From the NCBI GenBank assembly GCA_003999685.1, contig CP021221.1, positions 2,232,001-2,296,000 on the forward strand: DNA of 64,000 nucleotides. Direction: 5' to 3'. Positions 1 through 10,939 of the stretch are shown piece after piece. Source of the DNA: Taiwanofungus camphoratus (Eukaryota > Basidiomycota > Agaricomycetes > Polyporales > Taiwanofungaceae). The notes beneath the pieces are model-generated. The model was not told the DNA's origin and did not search any database. It saw nothing but the letters and a program-made list of their open reading frames with translations. Each line of letters opens with the position of its first letter. Within the stretch, counting starts at the first letter, position 1. The position numbers were made by a program, and so were the translations under genes.

Positions 1-357
1 ACGCTGCGCGCTCTGGAAATGTTGAATTCCCGAATCGTGAGACCAGTCGACCACAGACCGCACAGCATCTGGATCGGCGGGTAAAGCGATTCGACTACAA
101 CTTCACAGAAATTACGCCGCCTAACAATACACTGGACCACATTTTACTCGCACTGTTCCGGCCCTTCCTGTAGCACATCAACAGCACGACTTATCGTCAG
201 CATGCCACACCAGCAGCACGTCAAACGATACAGAATCTAAATCACATCAACAAAGATTTCTTCCCGGAGTAGCAAATGACCGCAACACAGAGCGACGATA
301 AAACCAAGATTACCATCACAGTAGACGCGCGAATAATGCTCATGGATGTTTGCCCAT
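1..357. other. Left-edge non-coding stretch
   Basis: I see no open reading frame with family similarity and no RNA gene here. It lies downstream of the minus-strand aldehyde dehydrogenase and probably holds that gene's 3' untranslated region. Confidence 0.5.
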
Positions 358-2838
358 TTAGCTAAATTGGGCCGGGTCATCCAGTTTCAGGGCCTCTGAA
401 TCCCAATAGACTGGGTCGGAGAAGCAAAGACCAGAACAGGGTAGCATTAAACAAGGAAAGAAGACCACGTACCAAGTCCACTCTCTTTGACTCCGCCGAA
501 TGGAATCACCGCCTGACTGATCAGGCCCGTATTAGTGCCCACCATACCTACCTCCAGCGCTTCAGCAACTCTCCACACCCGGCCCACATCCCTGGAGTAG
601 AAGTATCCAGCGAGCCCAACCTGCGTGTTGTTGGCCCACTCGATCGCTTGTCCCTCAGTCTCGAACCGTGTAAGCGCCGCGAGTGGACCAAACGTCTCTT
701 CGCTGTTGATAAGCGCATCTGGGGGGACCTCGGAGAGAATTGTTGGCGCGAAGAACGTTCCTTTGCCTGGGAGTCGTGAGCCGCCTATGACGAGCTGCGC
801 GCCTCGCTCTAGTGCATCATCCACATGCCGCTGAACCTTCTGTAATGCTTTCTCGTGAATCAAAGGCCCATGCGTTCTGTAGGAAAAAGCATTCGCGTTA
901 GGTTAGGGTAATGAGGGAAGGCTATGATAGAATATGATTGCATGGAAGGATACACAAGGTAGAAGAAGGTACACGGGTGAACGAAACGCACGTGTCGTCA
1001 TCTAGCCCATTCCCCACCTTAAATGCGGCTACCCTTTCCGCGAGACGCGACGCAAAGTCGGCGTAGACAGACGACTGCACGTAGAATCTATTTGCACATA
1101 CGCACGTCTGCCCACTCTGGCGGAATTTACACGCGATCGCACCTGCCACAGGCTGTCAGACTCGTTCAATCATGGATTGTGATGATAGAAAACAACCTTC
1201 CACTGCAGCGTCGATGTCTGCATCATCGAAGACGATGAAAGGCGCATTCCCGCCAGCCTCAATCGAAACCCTACACGCCGCCAGTACCGATGAGCCTCGT
1301 CACCCGCACGTTATGAAAGGCTACAGCCTACGTACTTTTTGATCGTGCTGGAAGCCATACCATACAACATCTTCGCCACAGGTGTACTACCTGTGAACGA
1401 GACTTTCTTCACAGCCGTATTTTCACACATCTCGCGGCCCACAGCATTCACGTTCGCCTGCGTCGTCACGACGTTGATTACGCCCGGTGGGACACCCGCA
1501 CGTGTCGCTAGCTACAGAAATATACATCAGCAACCCTGCTGAATCGAATGCGCTTTAACAGATCGGCACGATCACACACGATACATACCTCGGTCAGAGC
1601 CAACGACGAGAATGGCGTCTCGGGCGGGGGCTTGATCACCGCCGTACACCCTGCTGCGAGCGCAGCACCGAGCTTTCGCGTAATCATCGCCGAGGGGAAG
1701 TTCCATGGCGTGAGGATCGAACTGTCTTATAAATTAGTCTGGGTGTCCCGCATCGCATTGAGGACTAAGCGCACACGACTCCTGAAGGCGAGAGCGGGGT
1801 TAAGATAGGTAAGTAAACGAGAAGACTGAGACGATGGTAAATAGCACGCACCTATGGGCTGCTTGATGACGACGTTGCGGATGTGTGGAAATGGTGAAGG
1901 AATGACCTCTAAAAGAATAATGTGTTCTCACCGAACAGCCAAAAAATGAGGGAAGTTATGCCTACCGCCATAAGTTCGTACTGCCTCTTCAGCTGTAGAC
2001 GAGATTTAGGCATCGACATGCTTAGATTGTACTCGATTCATGCTCACCAAACCACTGCATTGGAAGGCAGGTGAGCAACACGTGGTGTCCATGAAAAGGG
2101 ACGTGAAAGGCTCATGCATACCTCAATAAATGATGCTGCATAGGCATTCTCGCCCTATATAGAGCTTAGTGCCTGCAAATACCAACCGTTGTACATTAAC
2201 CAGCACTTGCCTTAGCTTCTGACAATGGCTTGCCATTCTCCAGCGTCTAAGAAGCCATGAGAGCTGGGCACTAGATATACGGTTGTCACTTGTACGCACG
2301 ATGATTCTTGCGAGGTCATCCTGGTGTTCTTGCATGAGCGCATAGAAGCGCATCAGGATATCATGTCGTTGCTACCAACGCGTTGCGTCAGTATCTCACA
2401 AATTGGGAGATTAGGGCATGGACATGCTTTAGCGGTGGTTTTACTCCAAGACTTGAACGCCTGCGAAGCGGCGTCGATTGCTTGTTTCGTTTCGGTTAAG
2501 CCCATCTCGGGCACAGTGCCGAGCTCTTCTTCTGTTGCAGGATCTGAGGTGTTCAGAGCATTAATGTACACGTCAAATACAGAATGCACCCGAGAACTCC
2601 GTGCAGTGTACAGATCCATTACCCGAGCTGACATAAAGGAGAAAACATACTGATAACTTTAATCGTTCCGCCCTCCAACGCATCGACCCAATTCCCGTCG
2701 ATAAATCCTTGTGTACGAATAAGAGACGCGTCCTTTAGACCAAACTACAACCAAATTCCAGGTCAAGTTATGAACACCATTCGTAGGATCTGATTATGAA
2801 TGGACAAGAAAGGTACGTACAGCAGTTGTGCTCGCCAT
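358..2838 (-). CDS. Succinate-semialdehyde dehydrogenase-type aldehyde dehydrogenase
   Basis: NAD(P)-dependent oxidation of succinate semialdehyde to succinate (GABA shunt) is the expected role. Spliced exons give the family order: N-terminus MASTTA then [115 protein letters not shown] (catalytic Glu), [13 protein letters not shown] (catalytic Cys) and [13 protein letters not shown]. At least nine short introns explain the frame changes, for example the join [12 protein letters not shown] near 880-995. The ATG at 2838 is followed by an intron after six codons. Two points are weak. The join between VVCA and ILTPWNF needs an intron that I can place only with a poor donor. The last exon after GLG reads to a TAA at 358 without the usual GREGS ending. 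Family assignment is strong; exact GABA-shunt substrate is inferred. Confidence 0.8.
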
Positions 2839-3730
2839 CCTGTACGCCTGTAGTGTATGTCTGGTCGATAAGTTGTTCTTCAGTAGCTTTTCACTCCTAG
2901 CGATGCTGGTGGTGAGGCGCAGAGAGAGGGAAGCAATGCGTCCGGAAGTGAATGACATGGCTGTGCTGCACCCAGCTCAGACAGCGTGTACGTAAGTAGC
3001 AGAAGCAGGCGGTGGGAGCAGACCCAGAGACCCACCCGTGAGCTGCATGACTTCGCTACTTGCACCGACTCGGCTCAACTACACCGGTACGAACCGCGCT
3101 CCCTTATCAACCCTAAATTCGGACCAGATCCTCTTATTTGAACTTGGAACACCGCAACAATGAATCAGCTAGCTAATTATGTAGGAAGAACATGACAATT
3201 GGACAAGCTACGAATGAAGCTAGACATGCGAAGCTTCGCCGTTAATTTAACGACGCAGCGCGCAACATATCTCATAATGATACTCATCAGTCTGCGTACC
3301 CCCTCGTACTTTCGCTTTCCCTCTTCCCTTGACTCGGGACCATAGAGGGTTCTGAGCGAAAAACCAAAACCTGAACATGAAAATGTTACCTTTCAACACA
3401 CGTCATTTTGAAGTGATCAGCGTGCATTGATACCAGAATGCTGTCGTGCACGACGCTGCAGCTCATCGTACAAAGAGCAGACATTCAAGCGTGGTGCCGG
3501 TTTTATCACCGTGCTTCCAGATGGTCACCTGTGAACAGAAGGAATAATTCGCAAGCGGAACATGAGAGTAAAACGGCCATTCGAGTGTAGGCAACAGAGC
3601 CATCGAAAGATATATCTCCCAAGCCAACTCCGGCACGTCTAGTACTTTTTAACACGCAAGGTTGCGGGCTGCCCGAACTAATTCAAGGAGTGATACCGAT
3701 CTAGCAATAGGATTTTTTTGTGACTGCTCA
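2839..3730. other. Intergenic region upstream of the aldehyde dehydrogenase
   Basis: About 0.9 kb with only short ORFs that lack family resemblance. It should contain the promoter of the minus-strand dehydrogenase and the 3' end of the YIH1 homologue. No repeat or RNA gene recognised. Confidence 0.5.
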
Positions 3731-5178
3731 TCATCGATGTACGCCCCTCCCTTTCTTCTTCTTGCTCCCGGCTGAACGTGCATCCTCACCAGGTGCATCT
3801 AAGAACCCACCCAGTTCGAGCGCATTCCGTGCCGCTTGATTGATGTGTTTGAAGCGATCTGGCCCGAGGTGGATACCCCCATAGTAGCGCGTCACGACTA
3901 CCAGAACATTATCTACTTCCTACTCAGACGAATCGATGGAAAAACGCAGAGGATCAGTGAAGGTGAAGAAGGATTGGAGGCTGGCTTACGAGGATTTGAA
4001 GAAGATGCGCCAAGCGTCCGCCAGCAGCTGTCTCGCCGTCGTCGTCGTTGTCTGAGGCAGAAGACGTGAGATACCGCCAAGATAAAGCATATATTTGACG
4101 TGTTTAATTGGGACTGAACACACCTTGGTGTAATATATTGCCGACCCGACAGCGCCAGGCATTGATGATTGGATGTGCTGCGCGTGCAATCTTACGATCC
4201 GACATCAAATGCGCTAGAATCATTTGTACCTATGTCCTCTTCAGCATTCAGGTTCTGTGTCCAGATTTGACCATAAAAGAAAGAACTGGGAGCGATGGAT
4301 ACCTGCAATGGATCCGTAATCCTACACGCACGCCCAACAAAGACACTTTTGCGATCGTGGATCGGTTCCGCCTCAATAATCTCGACGCCCTCTGGTATTC
4401 TGGCCTCCATCTCTTGCATTTCACGGGTGTGTTCATGCCGGGGCTTCGCATTTCCCTCTGTGCCTTCGTTCACACTCTCTACCTCTCTCTCATCTTCCCT
4501 GACCATCCCTCCTACCTTTACCGCATTCATCTTCTCTCTCAGCCAATCCATGCAACGCTCCCTCACCCATTCCAGACCATCAAATACACAGACACCGCCT
4601 GGCATCCATTCGACACCATCCCTTGATATATATGTGCGTAGCACAGCACCGAACAGAGTGGCATCTATTCCGAAAGGCCCTAGATACCGGGAGAGCAGCT
4701 GCAATTGCGGAGGGACGGAGGTAGGATAGGGAGGTGAGAGAGAAACGAGAATGGTGAGTGGATGTGTTGTGCTGGGATCGTCGGGCGAGGAGACGCTGGG
4801 ATGAGATTTCAGTGGGCACGGACTGATAGTCGACGGAAATAAAACACATACTTGATTGTCACCTCGTACCGAATAGTCCCAGGCTCACTTAAGCCATTCT
4901 CATGGCGGAGCTCGTCTTCGCGCGCGTTCTCACTAGAGCCCAGAGACTGCGGGTGCCAGACGCAGACCGCGTGATCGCCGTAGATCGACTGGAGGACTGG
5001 AGGCGTAGTGGAAAACCGTATGAGGCCCCTGCATGCGCAGGCGGGAAAGGCTGCGCGCACCGCCTATTTCTGACGCGATCGGCTCCCGCTCTGGGTCGAC
5101 AGATAGCTGGGCGATCAGATCTTCAAGCTCGGAGTCGTCTGGTGGAGATGAGGGAGTTCCACTTTGAGAAGACGGCAT
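3731..5178 (-). CDS. YIH1: Yih1/IMPACT homologue, Gcn1-binding inhibitor of Gcn2
   Basis: IMPACT/Yih1 proteins bind Gcn1 through an N-terminal RWD domain and so keep the eIF2-alpha kinase Gcn2 off; they act in the cytosol. The start MPSSQSGTPSSPPDDSELED at 5178 leads into an RWD-like segment (TIRYEVTI, then HPLTILVSLSPPYPTSVPP, the typical YP-P motif). The C-terminal UPF0029/IMPACT domain is spliced from several exons: DRKSVFVGRACRITDP, ILAHLMSDRKIARAAHPIIN, DDDGETAAGGRLAHLLQIL and NVLVVVTRYYGGIHLGPDRF, all hallmark motifs. The protein ends in a Lys-rich tail (AGSKKKKGRGVHR). The loop between RWD and IMPACT domains is long and acidic. Assignment rests on the last two motifs, which are specific to this family. 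Confidence 0.9.
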
Positions 5179-6064
5179 GGTAGTGCTACGTCGTGGTAGA
5201 GGTTGTCTCGGGGTAATGTGAATTGAGTATACAGCATCCAACTAGCTATTGCAATGACCCTATTGATACAAGCAATCATATATCATAGGCTGATATTCTA
5301 CTCGCAACAACTTGGAAAATCTTGTCCGGTGTAGCGAGGGCCGGAAACTGCCGAATATCCAACTATGGATCGGCGTTGGTTCACGCTACGCTCTTGGTAT
5401 TTTACATTTAAACAACGACTTGAAGCGTTCCTTGTCCCCTACATGGAGACTATACTTCAGGTGATGTGTATGTCATATAGGGAGTTTCCAACAGTAGCGA
5501 CATTTGACACTGACACAAATAGTTTGGTGATCATGATCCTTCTGCCACAATCATGTTCGTGCCCCCCAAGCTGTTCATGGATGAAATTCAAAATAGCCCT
5601 TTGTGCACACTGTTGGCATCTCACGAGTTGCTTTCCATGAGAACACACGTGATCTAGGAATTATTTACATTTTACGACCATGAAAGGAGATGAAGATCTT
5701 CATGAAACGAGGAGGGCGTGCGCTGTAGTATGCACCCAATCCGAGCGTTAAGTTGTTGTTAATAACAAGGAGGACCACACCAAAAACACACGATCTTTCG
5801 TTGCCATGGACGGACACCTCCCGGAAAGTCTATGCCTTCAACTTTAGCTGTTGACAGCAATATATGTCAAGTTAGCGCTAGCTTTGAGCATTCAGCCTCG
5901 CCAGGGGAGAAGAAAGACGGGCATTGGACAAGACTTCCTCACACGCTGTAAGTAAAAGGGAATATCTCTGTATTTACACATGACGAGATGGTATCATACG
6001 TGCTATAAGGTGGGTCGTTTCTACAGTTGCAGTGTCGTCAAGGTACCCAAAGCTAATTATGGGT
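5179..6064. other. Intergenic region
   Basis: Roughly 0.9 kb without a supportable gene; ORFs near 5365-5640 on either strand show no family features. It carries the YIH1 promoter and sequence downstream of the decayed nuclease gene. Confidence 0.45.
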
Positions 6065-7111
6065 CTAGTGATGTAGACGGCCCCAAAGTATGAACTGCCT
6101 AGTGCAATCGGACATGTCTCGAAGAGTCAGGACCAGAGGAGCATGACCGCTATGTGCTCTCTCTGAAGTATCCTCACAATGGAGTATCTCTACAACCCGG
6201 TCCATCAACGTCCGTTGAGCAAGCGCATAATCCACTCGGGCACAATCCGCTCCCTGAGGCTTGCCTTTTGCGAACCAGCTGGATGCCAGGCGGTCGCCGT
6301 GTACCTGTCGATATGCATCTACAAGATGAAGGCGCGGAATGAACTCCTCGGTGAATTCCTTCCGTGCCAGGGAATGCGGGTACTCTGTTCGAAGACGAGG
6401 CACACAGTCTCGCTTCATTAACGAAATATTGAAGTCGCCGATCAAGACTAGCTGGAGCCCGCGAGCTTGGATGACTTGACACTCTTGAAGCAGGAGTCGG
6501 TTGAATTCGCGCTCCCGCTCATTGCGGGTTTTGGGTGTATCCTTGCCCAAGGAGTTCTCCACATATATTCGCTCCCATTTAATGAGTACACGTTGATAAA
6601 TGCCCATCCGCTAATCATCTCAAGGATAACGATGCGACCCTCGGAATCCCAATCTACCTCGCGCGTGGCAGCCGCGGCCTCCGGACTCTTTGGGTGATTA
6701 CGCCGAAGTGACGCTGTCCGCGCGTAGACTTGTTAAGAGAGGTGTATGGAGTGTATCTAGGGGTTCCGTCACACTGGTTGGCAGTGGCTTTCAAAGCTAC
6801 GATCCATGCCTTGTCCGAGTGTCGTGCACGAACCTCCTGGAGACAGTCAAAGTCTGGAAAGTGGTGCCGAGCAAGCATATCACGCAGGAGGGGGAGACGG
6901 CGTCCGGGCGAGTCCACCGAGGAAGATTCAACCTTGCGAGCGGGCAGATTCAAGAAGGGGACAGCGTCTCGACATTCCACGACAAGATCCTTGTTGCGTC
7001 GGATCCAAGGGGCAGGCTTGGTAGAGGTGTGTTGTCCAGAAGTATTTTCTTTGGTTTTGCCGAGTTCACGTTTGATTCGACAAGCTCTGTACTTCTTCCG
7101 CGTTTGGACAT
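6065..7111 (-). pseudogene. Decayed exonuclease III / AP endonuclease-family gene
   Basis: Endonuclease/exonuclease/phosphatase-fold nucleases of this type cut DNA at abasic sites or degrade 3' ends. From the ATG at 7111 (MSKRGRSTELVES) the family blocks appear in order: RILSWNVETL, PDFDCLQEVRARHSDKAWI, GQRHFGVIT, VDWDSEGRIVILEMISGWAF, NGSEYMW, GDFNI and GADCARVDYAL. They lie in three different frames: breaks fall near 6961 (run of four C), near 6696 (after GVIT) and near 6560 (after NGSEYMW). Each break sits inside a conserved block, with no GT/AG pair that could rescue it as an intron. The final SDH motif reads SGHAPL, so the metal-binding Asp is lost too. I read this as a recent pseudogene; sequencing error in three places is the alternative. 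Confidence 0.75.
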
Positions 7112-7622
7112 TTGTAAATGTAAACCCTTGAGGTTTACGTAGAGTCGCCTGCTCCTGATGACGGGGGAAAGCCGCAGGATTCGAATTAGTGAGGAAGTGG
7201 GTGAATAGGCCTGGTCCTAATTTGCAACTGTTGGGACAGCTCTATGCTCAAGTGAAATCTGCTGCAAGACGTACGTGATGCATGTGATCAATGATCATCT
7301 TCAAAATCGGGACTTATCAATTCATTGCTTTGGGTAAAGAAGCGCTCGTGAAATGATGGTCTATGCATAGGTGCTCAGTGATGGCCAATACATCTCATGC
7401 ATATACTAGCTCGTACCGACATTGTCCCTAGCCCCTATGCAGGTGTATAAAATTGCCGGGATTCATGTTACGAAATAATGCATGACGCGAAAATGGATTT
7501 TCTTCTATTACAGAGGAAGACATAAATTAGGATAACGGCTCAAAGAAGGGGAAGTCTAGATGTACACGGAAATGGTTAACTGCAAACGCCTGCCACTCGT
7601 ATTTGCTTGTGCAGTTGAAAAT
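7112..7622. other. Intergenic region
   Basis: About 0.5 kb, AT-richer than its surroundings, between two minus-strand genes. It would hold the former promoter of the decayed nuclease and the 3' end of the transcription factor gene. No motif stands out. Confidence 0.45.
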
Positions 7623-10620
7623 TCATAGGACAGGACTCCTACGAATCTGATTCACAAGCGACTCCCAATAGCTCCAGTCCGATCCATCGAGCCCAGGAAG
7701 CTGTTCGTTCCCAATGAGAGGCGGGGTGGAAGTGCCCAACCAGCCCGAAAGATTGGCCAATCCTGGTGTGCCCCAGGGCAGACCCGTAGCACCCGTAGAA
7801 TCATCAACGCTGGGCCCACCGCTGAAGATGTTGCACCACTGATCCAGTAGCGACTGAGCAGTCGACTCATCATCTGCACTAGGGCTCCCCTTTCCGGACT
7901 GTGAGCTGCTTTCGGCATGCTGCAGTTGTTGAACAGTGGATGCATGCGTGGAATTCGCCATTGTCGCCAACGAGGCCGACGGCATGGTTGATAGTGGAGA
8001 ACCTGTGGATAAGGAAGGTCCATTGGCTAATGACGATCCAGATGCCATACGAGAGACGTAACCCGCGGGGATTCCAGCGTGCAATAAAGGTGGCGACTTG
8101 CCAAGGCCTCGCAGTGATTGCGTAGCAGCCTGAAGCATTTTCGGCGTCGACACGCCGTCAACAGCCATCGGCTGTTCACCCGTCGCACCTGCCATTTGCG
8201 ACGACCTATTCTTCAAGAACTGGACGATCTTCACCTCTCTCCGAGTCGTCTCGTCGAGCTCGGGTACGCGCTCGTGGTCCTTGATAAAGCTGTCCAGAAC
8301 AGTATGCATGGCCTCCGCATCACTTCCCCGTGGATACAGGACAAGATAAATGCCACTAATCATGGCAGTCTGGAATTCACGGTACGCGCTTGCGATTGGA
8401 TCTCGGGCTTGTTGGGTGGTTGTTGCCAGGAAAGTTCGGCGGATCTGAAAATCCGTCAACGCAGACTCGAAGCATGCTTTCCTTGAGCGAAGGTAACGAT
8501 CAGAACTCAGTCGTCGCAAGAGGTACGGGCGGTTCAACGAGATTCTGACAAAGAGGATCTCTGTCACGAGAAGGAACCGGTGCACAGGGACAAACGAATG
8601 AGATTGGTCTAACGAGGTATCGGGATCGACAGCATAATGCCGCGGAAGGGTTTGCATGAACCTCAGGAGCTCGTCGTCCAGCGCCACCACGTCGGAGTAG
8701 TGACTTGGTGATTTCACCTTCTGGAAGTGATGAGACATTCGACCCATAATGCCCGCAAGGGTATTACGAAGGATCATGAATGTCGAAGGGGTGGGGGTCG
8801 TGATCGGAAGCACATTGCGAAGGTCGGACGGAGTGATGTCCACGACATTCGAAGGAGGTAGGGTGGAGGTATATTCGTCCTGTATCGAGATAGGTCTTCC
8901 CAATACAAGAGCAATAGAACGGTCAGCATGATAGAGATGCGACCTGTGGAAGTGGTGAGACGTAAAGTAGAGCGGGCTGCGAATGAAGCATTTCACCATA
9001 TACGCCGACGTTTTTCAACCTGCACTGGGTCCATACCCTAGTGAACATTTAGATGGCGGTTCAAACCGAGTTAATTGTTGAAGCACCATACCATAGCAGC
9101 TGGGTCCCGATGCAGACCTAGAGCTTGAGCAGTTCTTACCGCAGCACCAAGTTGATTCCACGATTCAGTCATCCTTCGATCAAGGATGAGAAATCGAGCA
9201 CTCTGTATAGACATTGAGCGCCGTCATTTATTAAGACTATAATTTGCGATGTACTCACTAACATACGAGTAAGCACCATTTCGAAGCAGTCAGGCTGGAT
9301 AGCAGCCGCAATTATGAGGGCACGACGGGCTATGGAAGTGTGAGGGCATACAGAGCATCAGATTTCGAGCTTGCTCACAGGACCAATAATACTTCGCTGA
9401 TGTCAGCTTGCGCGTTCGTTCATCACCTCCTATCTCTGGAGCCAGCCTGATGGCGATGGACAGGACTACAAATAGTAGAGGTAGAAATCGTATATTATTT
9501 GGATTGACTGTTATGCCTTCTGCGCATATTGAATTATACGAAGTACGGAAATCTTGTTCCGGTATAGGGTAACGAGTCCAATTTCTGTTTGATCAGCGGT
9601 CTTCAATACGAAGCGCGAGTTACCAACAATAAAAAAGACGCACATTGCGGAGAAATAGTGGTCGACTAATCTGTTGCGTAAACGTCGGGGAGGCAATTGG
9701 CTAATAAGGTCAGGTATTTTTGTCGGAGTGAATCCATAATCAGAAATCAGTGTCTTGAGCTTATCAGCTGCAGACGGTTCAGAATTGGCCAACAACTTTG
9801 GCTCGGAGTGAAATATGTCGGAAGGGAGTTGATTGACCGATAATGAACTACCAGGCGATAGGTGCTCAGACCCTGAAGAAGGAGTCACCATATGCGACAG
9901 CTTTATACACACTCAGTAACCGTGACGATTGATCAAGTGAAGTCATCATACCTGTTCTAGCACAACGGGTGCAGCAACGCTTCCGGATGCACTCCTTCCG
10001 AACCATCTCCCACTGTCAAACATGCCCCCACATGGATCCTCTTCCTCCGCCTGTGACCGGTTTCCGTCTTCTATGCTGGGCGAAGGGGACTGGCGTCTCT
10101 CGCCGATGCCATTTGAGTCAGGGGACACAGTTGAGTGCCCTTGAGACCAATATTGCGGCAAGGCAGTTTCTACGATGTGTTCTAGTCTTGCTAATCGAAC
10201 GTGTATGTCCTGGTCCGTTTTTCCAGGTGTATAGGCTTTGCAGAGCTCGGGGACTTTGCGAGCAATACACTGCGGAACAGTTATAGGCGACGATGAGACG
10301 ATGTATAGTATAAGTTGAAGAAATGGACCGACATGTGAACAGGGGATCTGCCTATCGCACTAGAGGGAAGTTGGTATCAACAACCGATTAGGGGAGAAAA
10401 AAACTCACCTTTTGTTTTCGACGATGGCATTCTCCGCATGAGTAACTGGAAGACGTTCAGGAATCATGGGAAATGGGTTTGGCAACATTTCCCCTTACCT
10501 GACCCTAGTTCTAGGCTTTTTGCTGATCCTACCTGAATCTTCATCCTCCGACTTTCTCCTAAGACCATTCGTCGGTCCAGGAGTGCCCTCGGGTGTCATT
10601 CGAGATGCGCTCTTGACCAT
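7623..10620 (-). CDS. Zn2Cys6 transcription factor with fungal-specific TF domain
   Basis: A DNA-binding regulator of unknown targets. The ATG at 10620 (MVKSASRMTPEGTPGP) leads through RRKSEDEDSG to a complete binuclear zinc cluster spliced over three exons: CGECHRRKQK, CDRQIPCSH, CIARKVPELC. Spacing is C-x2-C-x6-C-x5-C-x2-C-x8-C, as in the Gal4 class. It is followed by a linker, a Ser/Pro-rich part, then the fungal-specific transcription factor domain: RALIIAAAIQPDCFEM, ILDRRMTESWNQLGAAVRTA, QALGLHRDP, and YHADRSIALVLGRPISIQDE near 8900. The C-terminal 150 residues are Ser/Gly/Thr-rich, as in activation regions. It shares a 319-bp upstream region with the divergent MED17 gene. The family is clear; I cannot name an orthologue. 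Confidence 0.87.
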
Positions 10621-10939
10621 GATTACGTGCCCTTTCGTGGAGTGGAGTGCATATGGTGCGAACGCGGGCGACGCAAGGGACACGAGAGACGAAGGCAAAG
10701 ACGGTTGAGGATGGATGACCTACGAGCAAATGTCGGAGAAGGTGGCTTGCAATGGAGATCCAATGACAGCCTGTGCATAAGGACCGTGAGGACCATCCTT
10801 CCTAATAGGGATCGGTCCGAGCAATGCCGGTCACGAGGAGTCACGAGACAGGCTGGAAATCCCAAGCACGTCTCAACTTGAGACAGAACTCTGTACGCTG
10901 ACTCTGCTTAGTACTGGTCGTCTACTGGACACAGTCTGA

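Noticed and set aside
2324-2653. Plus-strand ORF of 109 residues
   Set aside because: Antisense to the N-terminal exons of the aldehyde dehydrogenase.
447-2838. The aldehyde dehydrogenase first looked like a pseudogene with many frame changes
   Set aside because: Nearly every frame change coincides with a plausible short GT-AG intron that restores a conserved block, and catalytic Cys and Glu are present.
4108-4729. Plus-strand frames opposite the YIH1 homologue
   Set aside because: The minus strand encodes diagnostic IMPACT motifs across the same bases.
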